Of a stretch of 64,000 bases of DNA, positions 22,085-31,657 are shown one piece after another. The stretch spans positions 26,058,259 through 26,122,258 of the forward strand of contig JAYGXS010000005.1 in NCBI GenBank assembly GCA_036362985.1, in the 5' to 3' direction. The notes beneath the pieces are model-generated. The model ran no database searches, had not been told where the DNA came from, and saw only the letters and a program-made list of their open reading frames with translations. A program made the translations under genes and the position numbers. This stretch comes from Ligula intestinalis (Eukaryota > Platyhelminthes > Cestoda > Diphyllobothriidea > Diphyllobothriidae). The first letter of the stretch is position 1, and each line of letters begins with the position of its first letter.

Positions 22085-22560
22085 AAAAACAATCTGATTC
22101 GTTTTAAGCTATCACTGTGCGCTGAAAGTCGGGGCTTAAAGGATTGCCACTTGACGGGATAACTCGGACACAACAGTCAGTCCAGCGTGTGTTTTGTGTG
22201 GAGTGGCTTCCTGTGGACTGAGAGTCAGGCTGCAATGGCTCCTTCTTAATGTGACCCCTGTGGCGTTCCCATGCACGGGGGAGCCTACCTAGCAAGGGAG
22301 CGTTATTGTGACGCGTGTTGGAGTGTGTTCACGCACATCGCCTGCGCCCTGCCCTATCTCTGGTCTTCTCGACTATTGTCCTGATGTCGGATGCAGGTGT
22401 GGGCGTGGGCGTGGCGAGAAATTGCGGTAGATCCTGTGAGTTTAATTTCACTATAATGCAGCTATAGTCACCACGTCTGCCTTCAGCTTGCTGAAGCTCA
22501 TGGTGAATATCGTTGAGAGCGACAGTCGAATTGTCGGTCAGTTATAGTAGAATTGCAAAT
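22085..22560 (+). repeat. Dispersed repeat E, copy 2
   Basis: It is the counterpart of 9789-10320 in the same orientation, sharing CAATCTGATTCG, GGATAACTCGGACACAACAG, GCTGAAGCTCATGGTGAATA and GACAGTCGAATTGTCGG at intervals. It is diverged and non-coding as far as visible. Confidence 0.5.
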
Positions 22561-23665
22561 TATCTGCTACGCGCTCTCTCCTAGTTCTGCGTCCGGTGTC
22601 GGGACAGAGTCACGATGACCGGAGGCCTTGATCTGACGCAAGTAAAAAGCTCCTTTACGTCTGACTTGTGCAGGACGGATCTGGTTTTCACGCAAACCAG
22701 AAAGGTACGTTGGCTTGAAACCCAAATGAGCCTGGCTGCCACATAGGTCGTATTAGGACGAAGCGAGTGCAGTCGCGTCCTAAAAGGAGCGAGTTAATCC
22801 TGCAGTTGGCAGCTCCGACCTTTAGCGCACTGTAAGGGCTTAAAGCGTGTCAGCTTGCTTATTACTGAGGACCAGGCCTTTGAGACAGAGTCGAACTTCC
22901 TCTTCCTTCTCCTAGACACCACTACCACTGTTCGAGGCGGTGAGCCCGCTGATGCGGGGCTTGGGCGCAGGTGGCTGGCGTGACATGAGCTTGCCCCTAG
23001 GCACGCTACTTCACCCTCCTTCCTCCATATACGGCGCTTTTTCTGGCTGCACATCCACTGTAACGCGTGCCGTGAACCGTCATCCAGCCGTGTTTTTTAT
23101 CTCCCGCCCCCTCTCTTCTGATGTTGACAAAAGTAATCCGGCGCTCCTCCAAACGACTGGTTCATTAGCTACCTAATTGTATTTATTACTCTGTACTGAG
23201 TGACTCTATCAGAGTTGTTGGTTTGGTTTCTCAGATGTTGCGCTGGCATTTGACGTCGCTCGTCATTTCTCTCTCAACTATTATTGGCACTGAACCGAGC
23301 CATAATTAGGTTGAACCATCGAATTAGTTGGATTACCCAAACAGGAAGTGTTTAAGGTTTGGCCAGCACACCTATCGGCGGGCCTCGAAGACTAGGGAAA
23401 ACGGTTACTCAATGTTTTTTGCTTAGGGAAGAAAACATCCATGTCAGCGTTTATTATTATCAAGACTTCTCTGTAGGCATGTCTCTGTGCGTGAGGGAAT
23501 GAGTACATCGGACTTATCCTGTGCATTTCACAAACAACAGACGAGAGAAGATCGGACATCGCTAGAATAACATTAAGTTGAAATGCGGAGAAGGGAGAGT
23601 GCTTATTATTATTATCCCTAGTATTTCACCTTGGGCTTGAAATATAATGACCTTGTTATGTTTGC

Positions 23666-23899
23666 TCGCTGGCTGGCTAGTAGCCATTGTTGAATCAGGA
23701 GCCCCACCGGGAGCTGGCGGCGAGGAGGAGGAGTAGGAGCAGCGTGTTCGAGGGGGGGGGGAGGAGGAGCTGCTCCATCATGAAAAAAAGAGATGGAGAG
23801 GAGGGGAGATGGATCCACCGTAGGGACATTGGTGTAACAGACATTGGCCGCCGTGAAGGCGGATGGAAACGCGACGAAAAAACGTCTATTGTGGTTCCC
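23666..23899 (-). mobile_element. Internally deleted LINE-A derivative, antisense
   Basis: On the - strand it starts GGAACCACAATAGACG, follows the 5' region of LINE-A (including the MMEQ...-type start and a Leu-rich stretch where the full element has its 2A-like peptide), then joins the 3' end (GGTGGGGCTCCTGATTCAAC, AATGGCTACTAGCCAGCCAG). The structure is the same as at 17188-17402, with a slightly different junction. Confidence 0.7.
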
Positions 23900-24919
23900 A
23901 TGTTTGCTTGCCGATGCAACTGGCTACCTTGATGATGCCTAAGCACGGTAAGATTAAATGTTTACGTGTTAAGGGTGATATAATCTGTCTACATGGTGCC
24001 AGGGTGTTTCAGAAGGCAGGTGGGTACCAATCCAAAGCGTACTATAACAAATAACCTAGATTTTTACGACAAAATATAGATTATTCTGCAATGCCGAAGC
24101 CACGAATTTTTGGCAAATGTTCGCATCCCAGGTATATTTATAGTTAGAGATCTGGCACCGCTGTGCACGCCCCGTGCAGGCATCTCCGAACTGACAGCAC
24201 TGATGGTTGATTGCCCCCCCTGTCCCCTATGATTATTGCTGGTTTTCCCTTGACGCTTTTATCTCCAACGATGGACTACAGGAAGAACCCAAAAGCTCAG
24301 ACGAATAAAATTATGATTTCTGTAATCAGACCGCCTTCTCCCTCTCTGTCTATGAAGAAGTCAATCACCTGTTCATTATTCCATCAAGTTCCTTATCACA
24401 CTTGCTGCTTTGTACTCAGGTCACATGAGGTTTGGAGTCACGTGTTGCTTCCCTGATCCATGCAACCGGACTCTTGATTTGAGATCCACTGACGGGCTTC
24501 AGACTCCAGTCTGTTTAGGCTGTAATTATAGTGTGACTGACAGATACCGGCAACCTTTCATGTCCTTGTGGGTGAAACTTCTTGATCAGTGAGAACTACC
24601 TCTCCCAGATTATTAAAACCAAATGAACTCCATGTCTAACACCCTTTAACCTCATAAATAGCCCTACGATTTGAATGTAAAAGAGTATTTGGCAAGCGTA
24701 CGAAGCTTTCGATAAATTCCTTTCGGGCCATTATGTTTATATGAGAAGGGGGTAAAAAAGTAACATGCGGGCAATTATGTTCATCATTTCAGGCAAATTC
24801 GTCATGTAAATAGGGGAGGGGGTGAATATTTATCGGCTGTTTACGAGGCAACGAGGGTTTGTTGAATCCGGACCGAGGCGAGGGTGGAAAGGAGAGAAAG
24901 CGCGGAAAGAAGCAGGCAG

Positions 24920-25303
24920 TTATGTGACCGTTGGCCAGGCCAAGCTTGGAGCTTGTAGGATGTTCTTTTGCGCGTTCAAAACCGGCTTTTTCAACTGGAT
25001 CGCGGTTGTTTCAGCTGTTGCTAGCAAACGCCGATCCAGGAACTTTGGGTAGTTTGGTGGGATCTTAAAAATTACCACTAGGGCTTTGTTGGGGTCCACG
25101 CGATGTCCGGAGTCAACCATGCGGGCAAGGTTGGCGCTGTTAATGCTCCTGACTTCACCTTTGTTCAGCCATGTGGGAAGCTTTTCTCTACTCTTTTGGA
25201 TAAGCGCCGACTCGCGTGACCGATGAAACCTGCTCCACAGGAGCAAATAAATGAGTAGATGCACATAGGAGTGCCTCAGCTGACAGCCTATCCTTACCTT
25301 CAC
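24920..25303 (-). pseudogene. Penelope-type GIY-YIG endonuclease fragment, second family
   Basis: The - strand frame has LPTWLNKGEVRSINSANLAR, MVDSGHRVDPNKAL, KIPPNYPKFLDRRLLATAET and KKPVLNAQKNILQA. The same order of blocks occurs at 35518-35900, where the preceding GRTTRRLEWRLREH (GIY-YIG helix) is also readable. It differs clearly from the family at 7247-7777. The start of the domain has decayed (HRSRESALIQKSREK in place of GRT.RRL..R.REH). I infer a second Penelope-like lineage, but a GIY-YIG from another element type cannot be excluded. Confidence 0.65.
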
Positions 25304-25492
25304 CGTGCAGGACCGGGTTGTTTGGGAATAAGGCTTGGACTATCGTTGCTGGGATGGTTCGTGATACGGCTTATTTGAGGCGTCTGCACTTTTTCGCCAA
25401 GGTCATCCCTACCATTTATTGCATGGTGAGGAAGACCTATTGATTCGAGAGGCCTAGGCGCCCTAATTGCCCTTTTTACCCTAATTTGTCAG

Positions 25493-26111
25493 ATCTCAAC
25501 AGCTCGAAGCGTGCCACAACTTCGGGGTCCAGTGAGCTGGCGGCTGGCCTGTCCAACCTTGCCACGGAGGCGATAGGCAGTCGAGTGGGCGAGGCACTCT
25601 CAGCCCTCTCCAGTCTTGTGCGACTCGGTGGTCGCTTCACTGATAACCTCGTCCTGCGTCTCACCGAACTCTCTCTGCTCCTTTCGGGAGCTCTGCTCAC
25701 CTCCCCAGCCCGTCGGGGCACCTGTCCAGCCTCGGGCCTTTTGCCAAAACCCGCACCGTCCTTCTCCGTCGTCAACGAAGACCGCTTGGATGCTGACTGT
25801 GACTCCGCTGATGACGATGGCGAGGGTGAGGAGGAGCTTTGTCGTCGGCTATCTGCTCGCGCGAAGAAGCTTCACGCGGACCAGCTGGAGTACTACGCCA
25901 GTAACCAATGGCGCCTGCAACTTCAACGCTCCACCCTGGGTCTGATTGCTGCCATCTACTCGCGCTACGATGCCCACCGAAAACTCATCGCCAATGATAT
26001 CCTCGCATTGCTCAACCCTCGAACGGCCGCATCGGCGACGACGACAGCCAACGGTGCTGGGAACACATCGACGACTGCCTCCACAAATCGAACACCGGTT
26101 CGCACCTTTTG
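25493..26111 (+). CDS. NIPBL: NIPBL visible exon 5
   Basis: The acceptor is AG at 25491-25492 and the donor GTAGGT is at 26112. Phase 1 in (Asp is completed across the junction), phase 2 out. Residues about 898-1103. It has a helical block (VGEALSALSSLVRLGGRFTD, then LVLRLTELSLLL), an acidic insert (DCDSADDDGEGEEE), and the diagnostic block LGLIAAIYSRYDAHRKLI, which matches the SRYEKHRQLI block of vertebrate NIPBL followed by EEIFTSL. The animal pattern continues with a Ser/Thr-rich loop before PVRTFW. This is part of the HEAT-repeat solenoid. Confidence 0.95.
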
Positions 26112-26194
26112 GTAGGTTTGATTTACTGGCAAGATTATTTTTGGATGCCTCAAAAATCCCGTCAACTTATGATCAAAAACTACTTTTCAATGTT

Positions 26195-26470
26195 CGATAG
26201 CCTGACTTGAAAGTTTTTTGTTAAATTCCGCCTACATAGTGTCGAATTTCCCTCGATTAGCATTCGTATACTGCGCAACAGAAGTTTGTCGATCGAATTT
26301 TATTCTATTCTTGTTTAATTTAATATTTTTGATCACTTCCCGCCGCGATTACATATTAATTTACGTTCACTAGGCAAGCATCAAATGTTTGACCACGAAC
26401 TACGTTAAGCAGTTGGGCGGGGGGCGATAGATATCTAGAGGGCCCTACAAATCAGTTTTGTCGATTTACC
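26195..26470 (+). repeat. Dispersed repeat C, copy 2
   Basis: Counterpart of 14745-15050 in the same orientation (ATTTTTGATCACTTC, TGTTTGACCACGAACTACG, GATAGATATCTAGAGGGCCC). It starts about 85 bp after the exon 5 donor. Confidence 0.5.
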
Positions 26471-28607
26471 TTCCACCTATTCGTCGGCAAAGATTTCCGG
26501 ATCTGCCGGCAAATTAGTGGGAGTAAAATTCTCATTCTCTTTTTGCCGCTCGCTGGTTATTTTTCCAGCCCTGATTAAAAAATACCTATTGATTTTCAAA
26601 AGTATCCTCCGAATGCTCTCTCTTCAGCTGCCGGTGTTTGTTATTCTTTTTTAACTGATATTATAATATGGCAACACTTTAAAACGGTCGGGCAATTTTC
26701 TTGTCATATTCTTGCTCATTTACTTCACTCTGAATTAATAGCTGCGAAGTCTTCCCGAACTGTGTCCTGCCCTACATGTACATATCAGGACACTCTGTAC
26801 TCCCATTCCTAGCACGCTACCTCATGTGTGTAAGGAAACGGAAATCCAGAGGTTGCGATTAGACCTGTCTCCATAGCAGATGTTGATTTCGTGTAAACCT
26901 CTAGATTTTTGCATATTTTATTAACTTATCTCTTGGTTTCAGTGAATGGAGTCAAATTTTAATTGAAAATTGTGGATGTTCACCCTCCAAATCAAGCGCA
27001 TTTCTCTATCTCTGGTAGAGATTGCTCTTTGCTCCCCCCCCCCCCCCACGACGTCCCCCCTCCCGCGATAAGAGATGGGAACAGGAGGTGCTTGTAATAC
27101 ATATGGCTTTGCGCTAAATCCCAGGAGAATGAAGATTCCAATTATATTCAGCACTAGAATTAGGTTTAAGGTTACTGTTAGGAACCAAGAATATTAGCGT
27201 AGAACTACTTGCATCACCTGGGCGGGAATTTCCTATTCCCCTACCTGATTTGGAGGACCATGTATCCAATTCCGACCCGTAAAACTGGTTAAGGAATGTG
27301 GGCTAAGGTGGACTTCTTTTGAAAGTGAGTTATCTAAAATCTCACTTTTCAGTGTTATCGGCAACTCAAGCATTCATGCTCGTCTTTTTCAACTTTTGCC
27401 CTCATATCCTCCTCCTCCTCCATCCGGTATGTCACAGTTCTGTCATCGAATAGCCGCTGATTTAAGTTCTCATACTGACTGCTTTTTTTCCATTAGCCTG
27501 CCACACTAAAACTCGAGCGTTGTATTTAGGGAGGGGAGGAGAAGGAGAAGAGAGGTGATCAATTGCGCCACGAATCCCGCTTGATGATAACGTGACAGGT
27601 TGGAATACCTATTCTTTTTCGGACGTGCAATAAACAAATCAAGACCGGTATAATCCGAATGTAGATCACCGTCTGAGCCAAATAGACTTTCCAACTTTCT
27701 CGAAAACACTTGAATCCTGGTTGTACCGAGCCAGATGTGATCAGTTTATCCTTCAGCCTTCAAGTGTACTCGCCAGGGGGGTCCGCATGCATATGCGACT
27801 ACACACCTCTTATGATTAGGAGCTCCCATATTCATTTTCCATAGCGAACGGGCAGATACTGCTTCCCGTTGTAGTTTCAGCGAACGAAGTAGTTGGCTAA
27901 GGAATAAGATCGGTGACTAAAATGCAGATTCTATTTATGAGAGCTATGTGGTCCTATGGCAGGGCGATATTGTGAATCGTGCACTCTCCTCTCCGTTCAT
28001 CACCCTTTTGCTATAGCCGTATCGCAAGGTCTGTGCGAATCCTAAAAGCCCAGAGAAGGACAGTTTTTTTCTACCCCGATCATGACTTCTTAGTTGCCTC
28101 CTAAAACTCGCCTTCTTTTGCTTCAATGGAGCAAATCTTTACACATCTATGGTTCCGCGATTTGGCAAGTTGTCAGGCGGCTTGAAAGCCAAGTAGTATG
28201 CGCAAAAATAAGCTCTGGTGATCTGTTCTTCTTCTTTTCTGTAAGCGCTGCCGGCGACACTGAGCTGCGCCCATAAAGTTTGATTAACTATTAGAATTGA
28301 CCCCTCAACGCGTTGCTAGGGCCTACGCCCCCTCAACTACTCCACTCGCCGACATCTTGCGACGGACTTCATTCAGTCATGCATCTGGAAGCCAAGTACT
28401 ATATTTATGCGCCCGCGTTCTGCTAGCTCGTGTCGGCACATGTTTGCACCCCTAATGTCACGGGTAGCTGTCTCTTTACCGACAGTCATCTGAGACTCTT
28501 TCACATCAAATGTCGCAGCCCTCCTCCTATACCTGCCCTCTTGCTCGTCACTGTTGTTGCCTTTCACGTCTCCTCCGTGTATTGTAGTGCTTTTTTAGAT
28601 ATCAGCT

Positions 28608-28735
28608 TTAGCTGATGATGACGATGATGGAAGTTCGACCACCGATTTTGATGATATACACCCTATGCTCCTCCCAGGTTGGAGCAAGGAAGGTGACTGG
28701 CGGGGGGGGGGGAGGGGACAGTTATAAGTGAATGT
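28608..28735 (+). repeat. Start of CTA-rich repeat D, fragment
   Basis: GATGATGGAAGTTCGACCAC, CGATTTTGATGATATACACC and CTATGCTCCTCCCAGG match the beginning of the copies at 39398 and 44284. The rest of the repeat is absent. Confidence 0.45.
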
Positions 28736-29290
28736 TCCCGAATGAATGTAGACGTTGCGCACCGTCTACCGCCTTCTCCACCTGTACCCTTCGGAGCCGG
28801 TGTCACGAGAGAGTCACGATGGCCGAAACGGGATCCGGCGTTGGCCGCTTTTGCCAATTGAGGCCAGAACACCGCGTGTTCTTGTAGAAGTAGGCATTTC
28901 ACTCCGGTTTAAGAACTTAACGGACTTTATCGATCGGAAATTCAAAGTTGTGGCTGTACGTGCTAGCCATGGGCTCATCGATTTTTTTACTTTCGCTGCT
29001 TGGCCCTCCGTGTGGATTTTGGCATAACTTGACGGCAGTTAGTGTTGTATTTCGTTCCCACGGTAGAGGATATTAGTAATCCTGTTCCCTCTTCTGATAG
29101 TTTCGTCACAGGGCCGTCTTCCTTTGCAAATTCGAAGTTTGGTTTGGCCTGGTCCTGTCCTTTACTCACGTTATGGCGTAGGACTTTGTAGGCCGCGGAA
29201 GGTTCAATCAGTGAAGGTAGAAATATAGATCAGCCCGTGGCCAACACATACAGCCACAACTTTCTATTGCTGATCGATTAAGTCAGTTCA

Positions 29291-29335
29291 CGCTTTGACA
29301 GAGGACAGCCGGCCCAACTGTCTGAAACGTCAGCG
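29291..29335 (+). ncRNA. Hammerhead-ribozyme-like motif, core altered
   Basis: CGCT (29291-29294), then TTGACAGA where CTGANGA is expected (one extra base and a C to T change), stem II GACAG (29304-29308) / CTGTC (29318-29322), GAAAC (29324-29328), GTC (29329-29331), AGCG (29332-29335). CGCT pairs with AGCG as stem I. Stem II has a sequence wholly different from the other copies but still pairs, so the fold is conserved. Confidence 0.45.
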
Positions 29336-29474
29336 AACAAACAAGCACAATATGATCGATGATTTTAATCCAGAAATCCTGCCTTTTGCAAACCTTTATA
29401 GGTGTCGTGCTACCACTACTACTATTACTAAACAGTGCTGCTACTGGATGATAATAGTACTGGCACTGATGAAA

Positions 29475-29640
29475 TGGATCTGACAAAGCAAAGGGGGACC
29501 AGAATGGCCATTTATAGCTTATTAGCCGTTATCAGCCAGTCATACTCAATCCCAAGAGTTGGAACCCCGGAGATTTGAACCTGGGACCTTTGATCCTTGA
29601 GTCCGATGCTCTACCTCTAGTCCACGGCTTTGTCGTTAGA
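29475..29640 (-). mobile_element. tRNA-derived short retroposon, family S2
   Basis: On the - strand: a tRNA-like part with GACTAGAGGTAGAGCATCGG (A box) and CCCAGGTTCAAATCTCC (B box), then the S2 tail TGAGTATGACTGGCTGATAA, CGGCTAATAAGC and ATGGCCATTCTGG. It is abundant in this window. Confidence 0.7.
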
Positions 29641-29647
29641 GATAGGG

Positions 29648-30322
29648 AATATGATGAATTTATGTGTTTCACCGATCTAGTAGAGCAAATCTCCCAAACC
29701 AACTTAATAATTAAGTCAGCCTAGTAGTCATTCTGGTGGATTCTAGATGATTGCTTAGGAAATCCTGCTTGGGCAGTCAACTTGCTCCCGAATTGGTGGA
29801 TTCCATATGAGCGAAAAGTTGAGCGGGTAATATCGATCCAAGTGTGATTAAACTCATGGCGTGAAGCGGGCGTTTGTAACTTAGCGGTAGAGCATTAGCC
29901 TCCGGCAAAGGCTTTCTCTGATGCGCGGGCTCAAATCTCACCAAACGCCTAGAGTTTTTTCCCACTCGGGTCAACTGAAATTAAGCAAATATGCCAAACC
30001 AGCTTTAAGTAGAGGAACAACTAAGTCCCGCTTTGCCCAGGAGCTCACAACTTAAACCCGCCAGACCGTCACACAGTGACCAGGATGATATTATGAAATG
30101 GATCCGGGGGTTGCAACCCTTGAGATTGGGTGTGACTGGCTGATGACGGCTAATAAGCCAGAAATGGCCATTCCGGTCTCCCTTCGCCTTGTCGGATCCA
30201 TTTCATCATATCATCCTAGTCACTATGTGACGGTCTGACGGGTTTAAATTGTGAACTCTTGGGTAAAGCGGAACTGAATTGTCCCTCTACTAGATCGGCG
30301 AAACAAATACATTCATCAGTAC
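29648..30322. repeat. Fold-back structure with retroposon loop and insertion
   Basis: The right arm 30193-30322 is the reverse complement of 30015-30105 plus, further out, 29648-29685. The loop (30106-30192) is part of an S2 tail. The left arm is split by the S1 element 29686-30007. Joined, the arms are about 125 bp with high identity, so the locus could form a long hairpin. Confidence 0.7.
29686..30007 (+). mobile_element. tRNA-derived short retroposon, family S1, complete with target duplication
   Basis: A 322-bp element flanked by AGTAGAG on both sides (29679-29685 and 30008-30014). It begins CAAATCTCCCAAACCAACTT and ends CAAATATGCCAAACCAGCTT plus TA, a ~21-bp direct terminal repeat. Inside are a ~180-bp spacer, a tRNA-like part at about 29868-29949 (A-box-like TAACTTAGCGGTAGAGC, B-box-like GGGCTCAAATCTC) and the tail. 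The empty site can be read from the opposite fold-back arm, which confirms it as an insertion. Confidence 0.8.
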
Positions 30323-30396
30323 TGACGCTACTATTGGCTAGAGGTGACGCTTATTTCATATTTAGCTAACCTTGCCCCCACCTCCGCTCTGTGCAG

Positions 30397-30861
30397 GATT
30401 CTGGCCTCGGGCAGCTTTGTCAAGGGTTGGCAACCCTTCCAGCTGACGCCAACGTCACTGCCTACCTCCGACAGCACCGGCCCGACGACCACGCAGCAGT
30501 CAGCTCCGACTGGCCAACACTCCTCCTCGCCTGGTCAACTGGTGGTTAACAAACACTACCTCCTGGTGCACTCCTTTTCTGCCCTCCTGCTGGCTGTGGT
30601 CCAGTCTCTCATCCCGGCGCCCTCGCACCTCGTCGGCGGCAACAGCAGTCGCCGCTGCTCCAGTGCCGGAGCGCCCGCCACGCCCTCCTCTGGGGTCAGT
30701 CAGCAGTCCACCACTGCGGGCACCGTCTTCAGCGCGGGCACCGGCGGTGACAGCCACACCGCTGACGCCATCCAAGTTGCCAAGGAGGAGAAGGCCCTCC
30801 TGACGGCGTACACGGCCGCATTTCGCGCAGCCCACTACCTGCTGACAGGCCTCTTTAAACG
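30397..30861 (+). CDS. NIPBL: NIPBL visible exon 6
   Basis: The acceptor GTGCAG ends at 30396; the donor GTTAGT at 30862 is weaker but phase-consistent (phase 2 in and out; TG|G gives Trp and CG|A gives Arg). Residues about 1104-1258. LVHSFSALLLAVVQSLIPAP corresponds to the animal YIQMVTALVLQLIQC segment. A Ser/Gly/Thr-rich loop follows, as in animals. It ends with AYTAAFRAAHYLLTGLFKR, which aligns with the animal SYETAMRTAQNFLSIFLKK. This is a middle part of the HEAT solenoid. Confidence 0.94.
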
Positions 30862-31348
30862 GTTAGTTTTGATCGCCCTCTCTATCCATTTACTCGTAGT
30901 ATCAGTATCAGTACATTTGAGGGAAATGTAGGTGCGTACCTTTGAATCCCCTATTTCTGTACATGCGTGTTGTGACATCAAAAAATAGTATCTCAGCTTA
31001 TTAGCGAGACCAAATGACGCGAGCCAATGAGGAGGAGAAACAAAGGGGAAAAAGAGCAGACAGGGAAAAAACTGTCGCTCTTGGTGGGGTGTAGGAGATC
31101 GTAGAGGTTACCGCGATAATCAGCGGAGTGCGGAAGATGCAACCACGTACTCCCTTGTTGATTGCAGACTCCGCCGACAAGGTAACGAACTGAGGAGTAT
31201 CCGCCAAGATCGTCGACAGTCGGACCAGGTGAACCACAGCAGACGCGTCTACGACTCGCGTTCCCACCCGCCCTCCTGGCGGCTAAAGTCTTCTACACCC
31301 ATCTCCCTACGTTGGATCAACTCTATCCTCCGCCCAATCCGTGTCTTG

Positions 31349-31657
31349 ATGACGGAACAGCCCCTCCCGGCCACGCTGCTCCGGCTCCACCTCCTCGCCG
31401 GCGGAATTGAGGCCAACCCTGGACCTCTCTGGTACTGCTCGTTCTGCCGAGTCCGCCTGGGCCGCCGCGACTGGTCTGTACGTTGCGGTTCCTGCAATGG
31501 CTGGTGCCATCTCCGCTGCAGTTGCCTCGCCACGGCTGCCGATAGGTCGCCCGCCTTCGCGTATCCCAGCTGTCCCGTGCCCCCACCGATCTCCAGCCCG
31601 TCTAGTCCTGAACCCAAATCCTCTGGTCTCCGACCTTGCCTCACCACCTGGTCTTAA
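31349..31657 (+). pseudogene. LINE-A N-terminal segment: 2A-like peptide and zinc finger
   Basis: The in-frame ATG at 31349 (MTEQPLPATLL) is the likely start, although the frame is open from 31229. It encodes LLRLHLLAGGIEANPGP, a 2A-like motif (consensus D/G-V/I-E-x-N-P-G-P); ribosome skipping would fall between Gly (31421-31423) and Pro (31424-31426). Directly after comes CSFC...CGSCNGWCHLRC, a C-x2-C...C-x2-C-x4-H-x2-C zinc finger like a PHD/RING half. 2A-like peptides are known at the N-termini of APE-type LINEs (trypanosome L1Tc, sea urchin elements). The frame stops at 31657, whereas the endonuclease starts in another frame at about 31653, so a frameshift separates them. Confidence 0.8.

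Larger units (their letters stand above)
20437..25492 (+). other. NIPBL intron 4 (5.1 kb)
   Basis: It contains a G-run (20943-20958), the second MITE copy (21139-21663), a dispersed repeat (22085-22560), an antisense deleted LINE derivative (23666-23899) and an antisense Penelope-type GIY-YIG remnant (24920-25303). I see no gene in 22640-23650 or 23930-24900. Confidence 0.8.
26112..30396 (+). other. NIPBL intron 5 (4.3 kb)
   Basis: It holds a repeat related to one in intron 3 (26195-26470), a fragment of the CTA-rich family (28608-28735), a hammerhead-like motif (29291-29335), tRNA-derived retroposon sequence (29475-29640) and a fold-back structure (29648-30322) that ends just before the acceptor. 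26480-28600 shows no gene I recognise apart from a C-run near 27037-27050. Confidence 0.8.
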
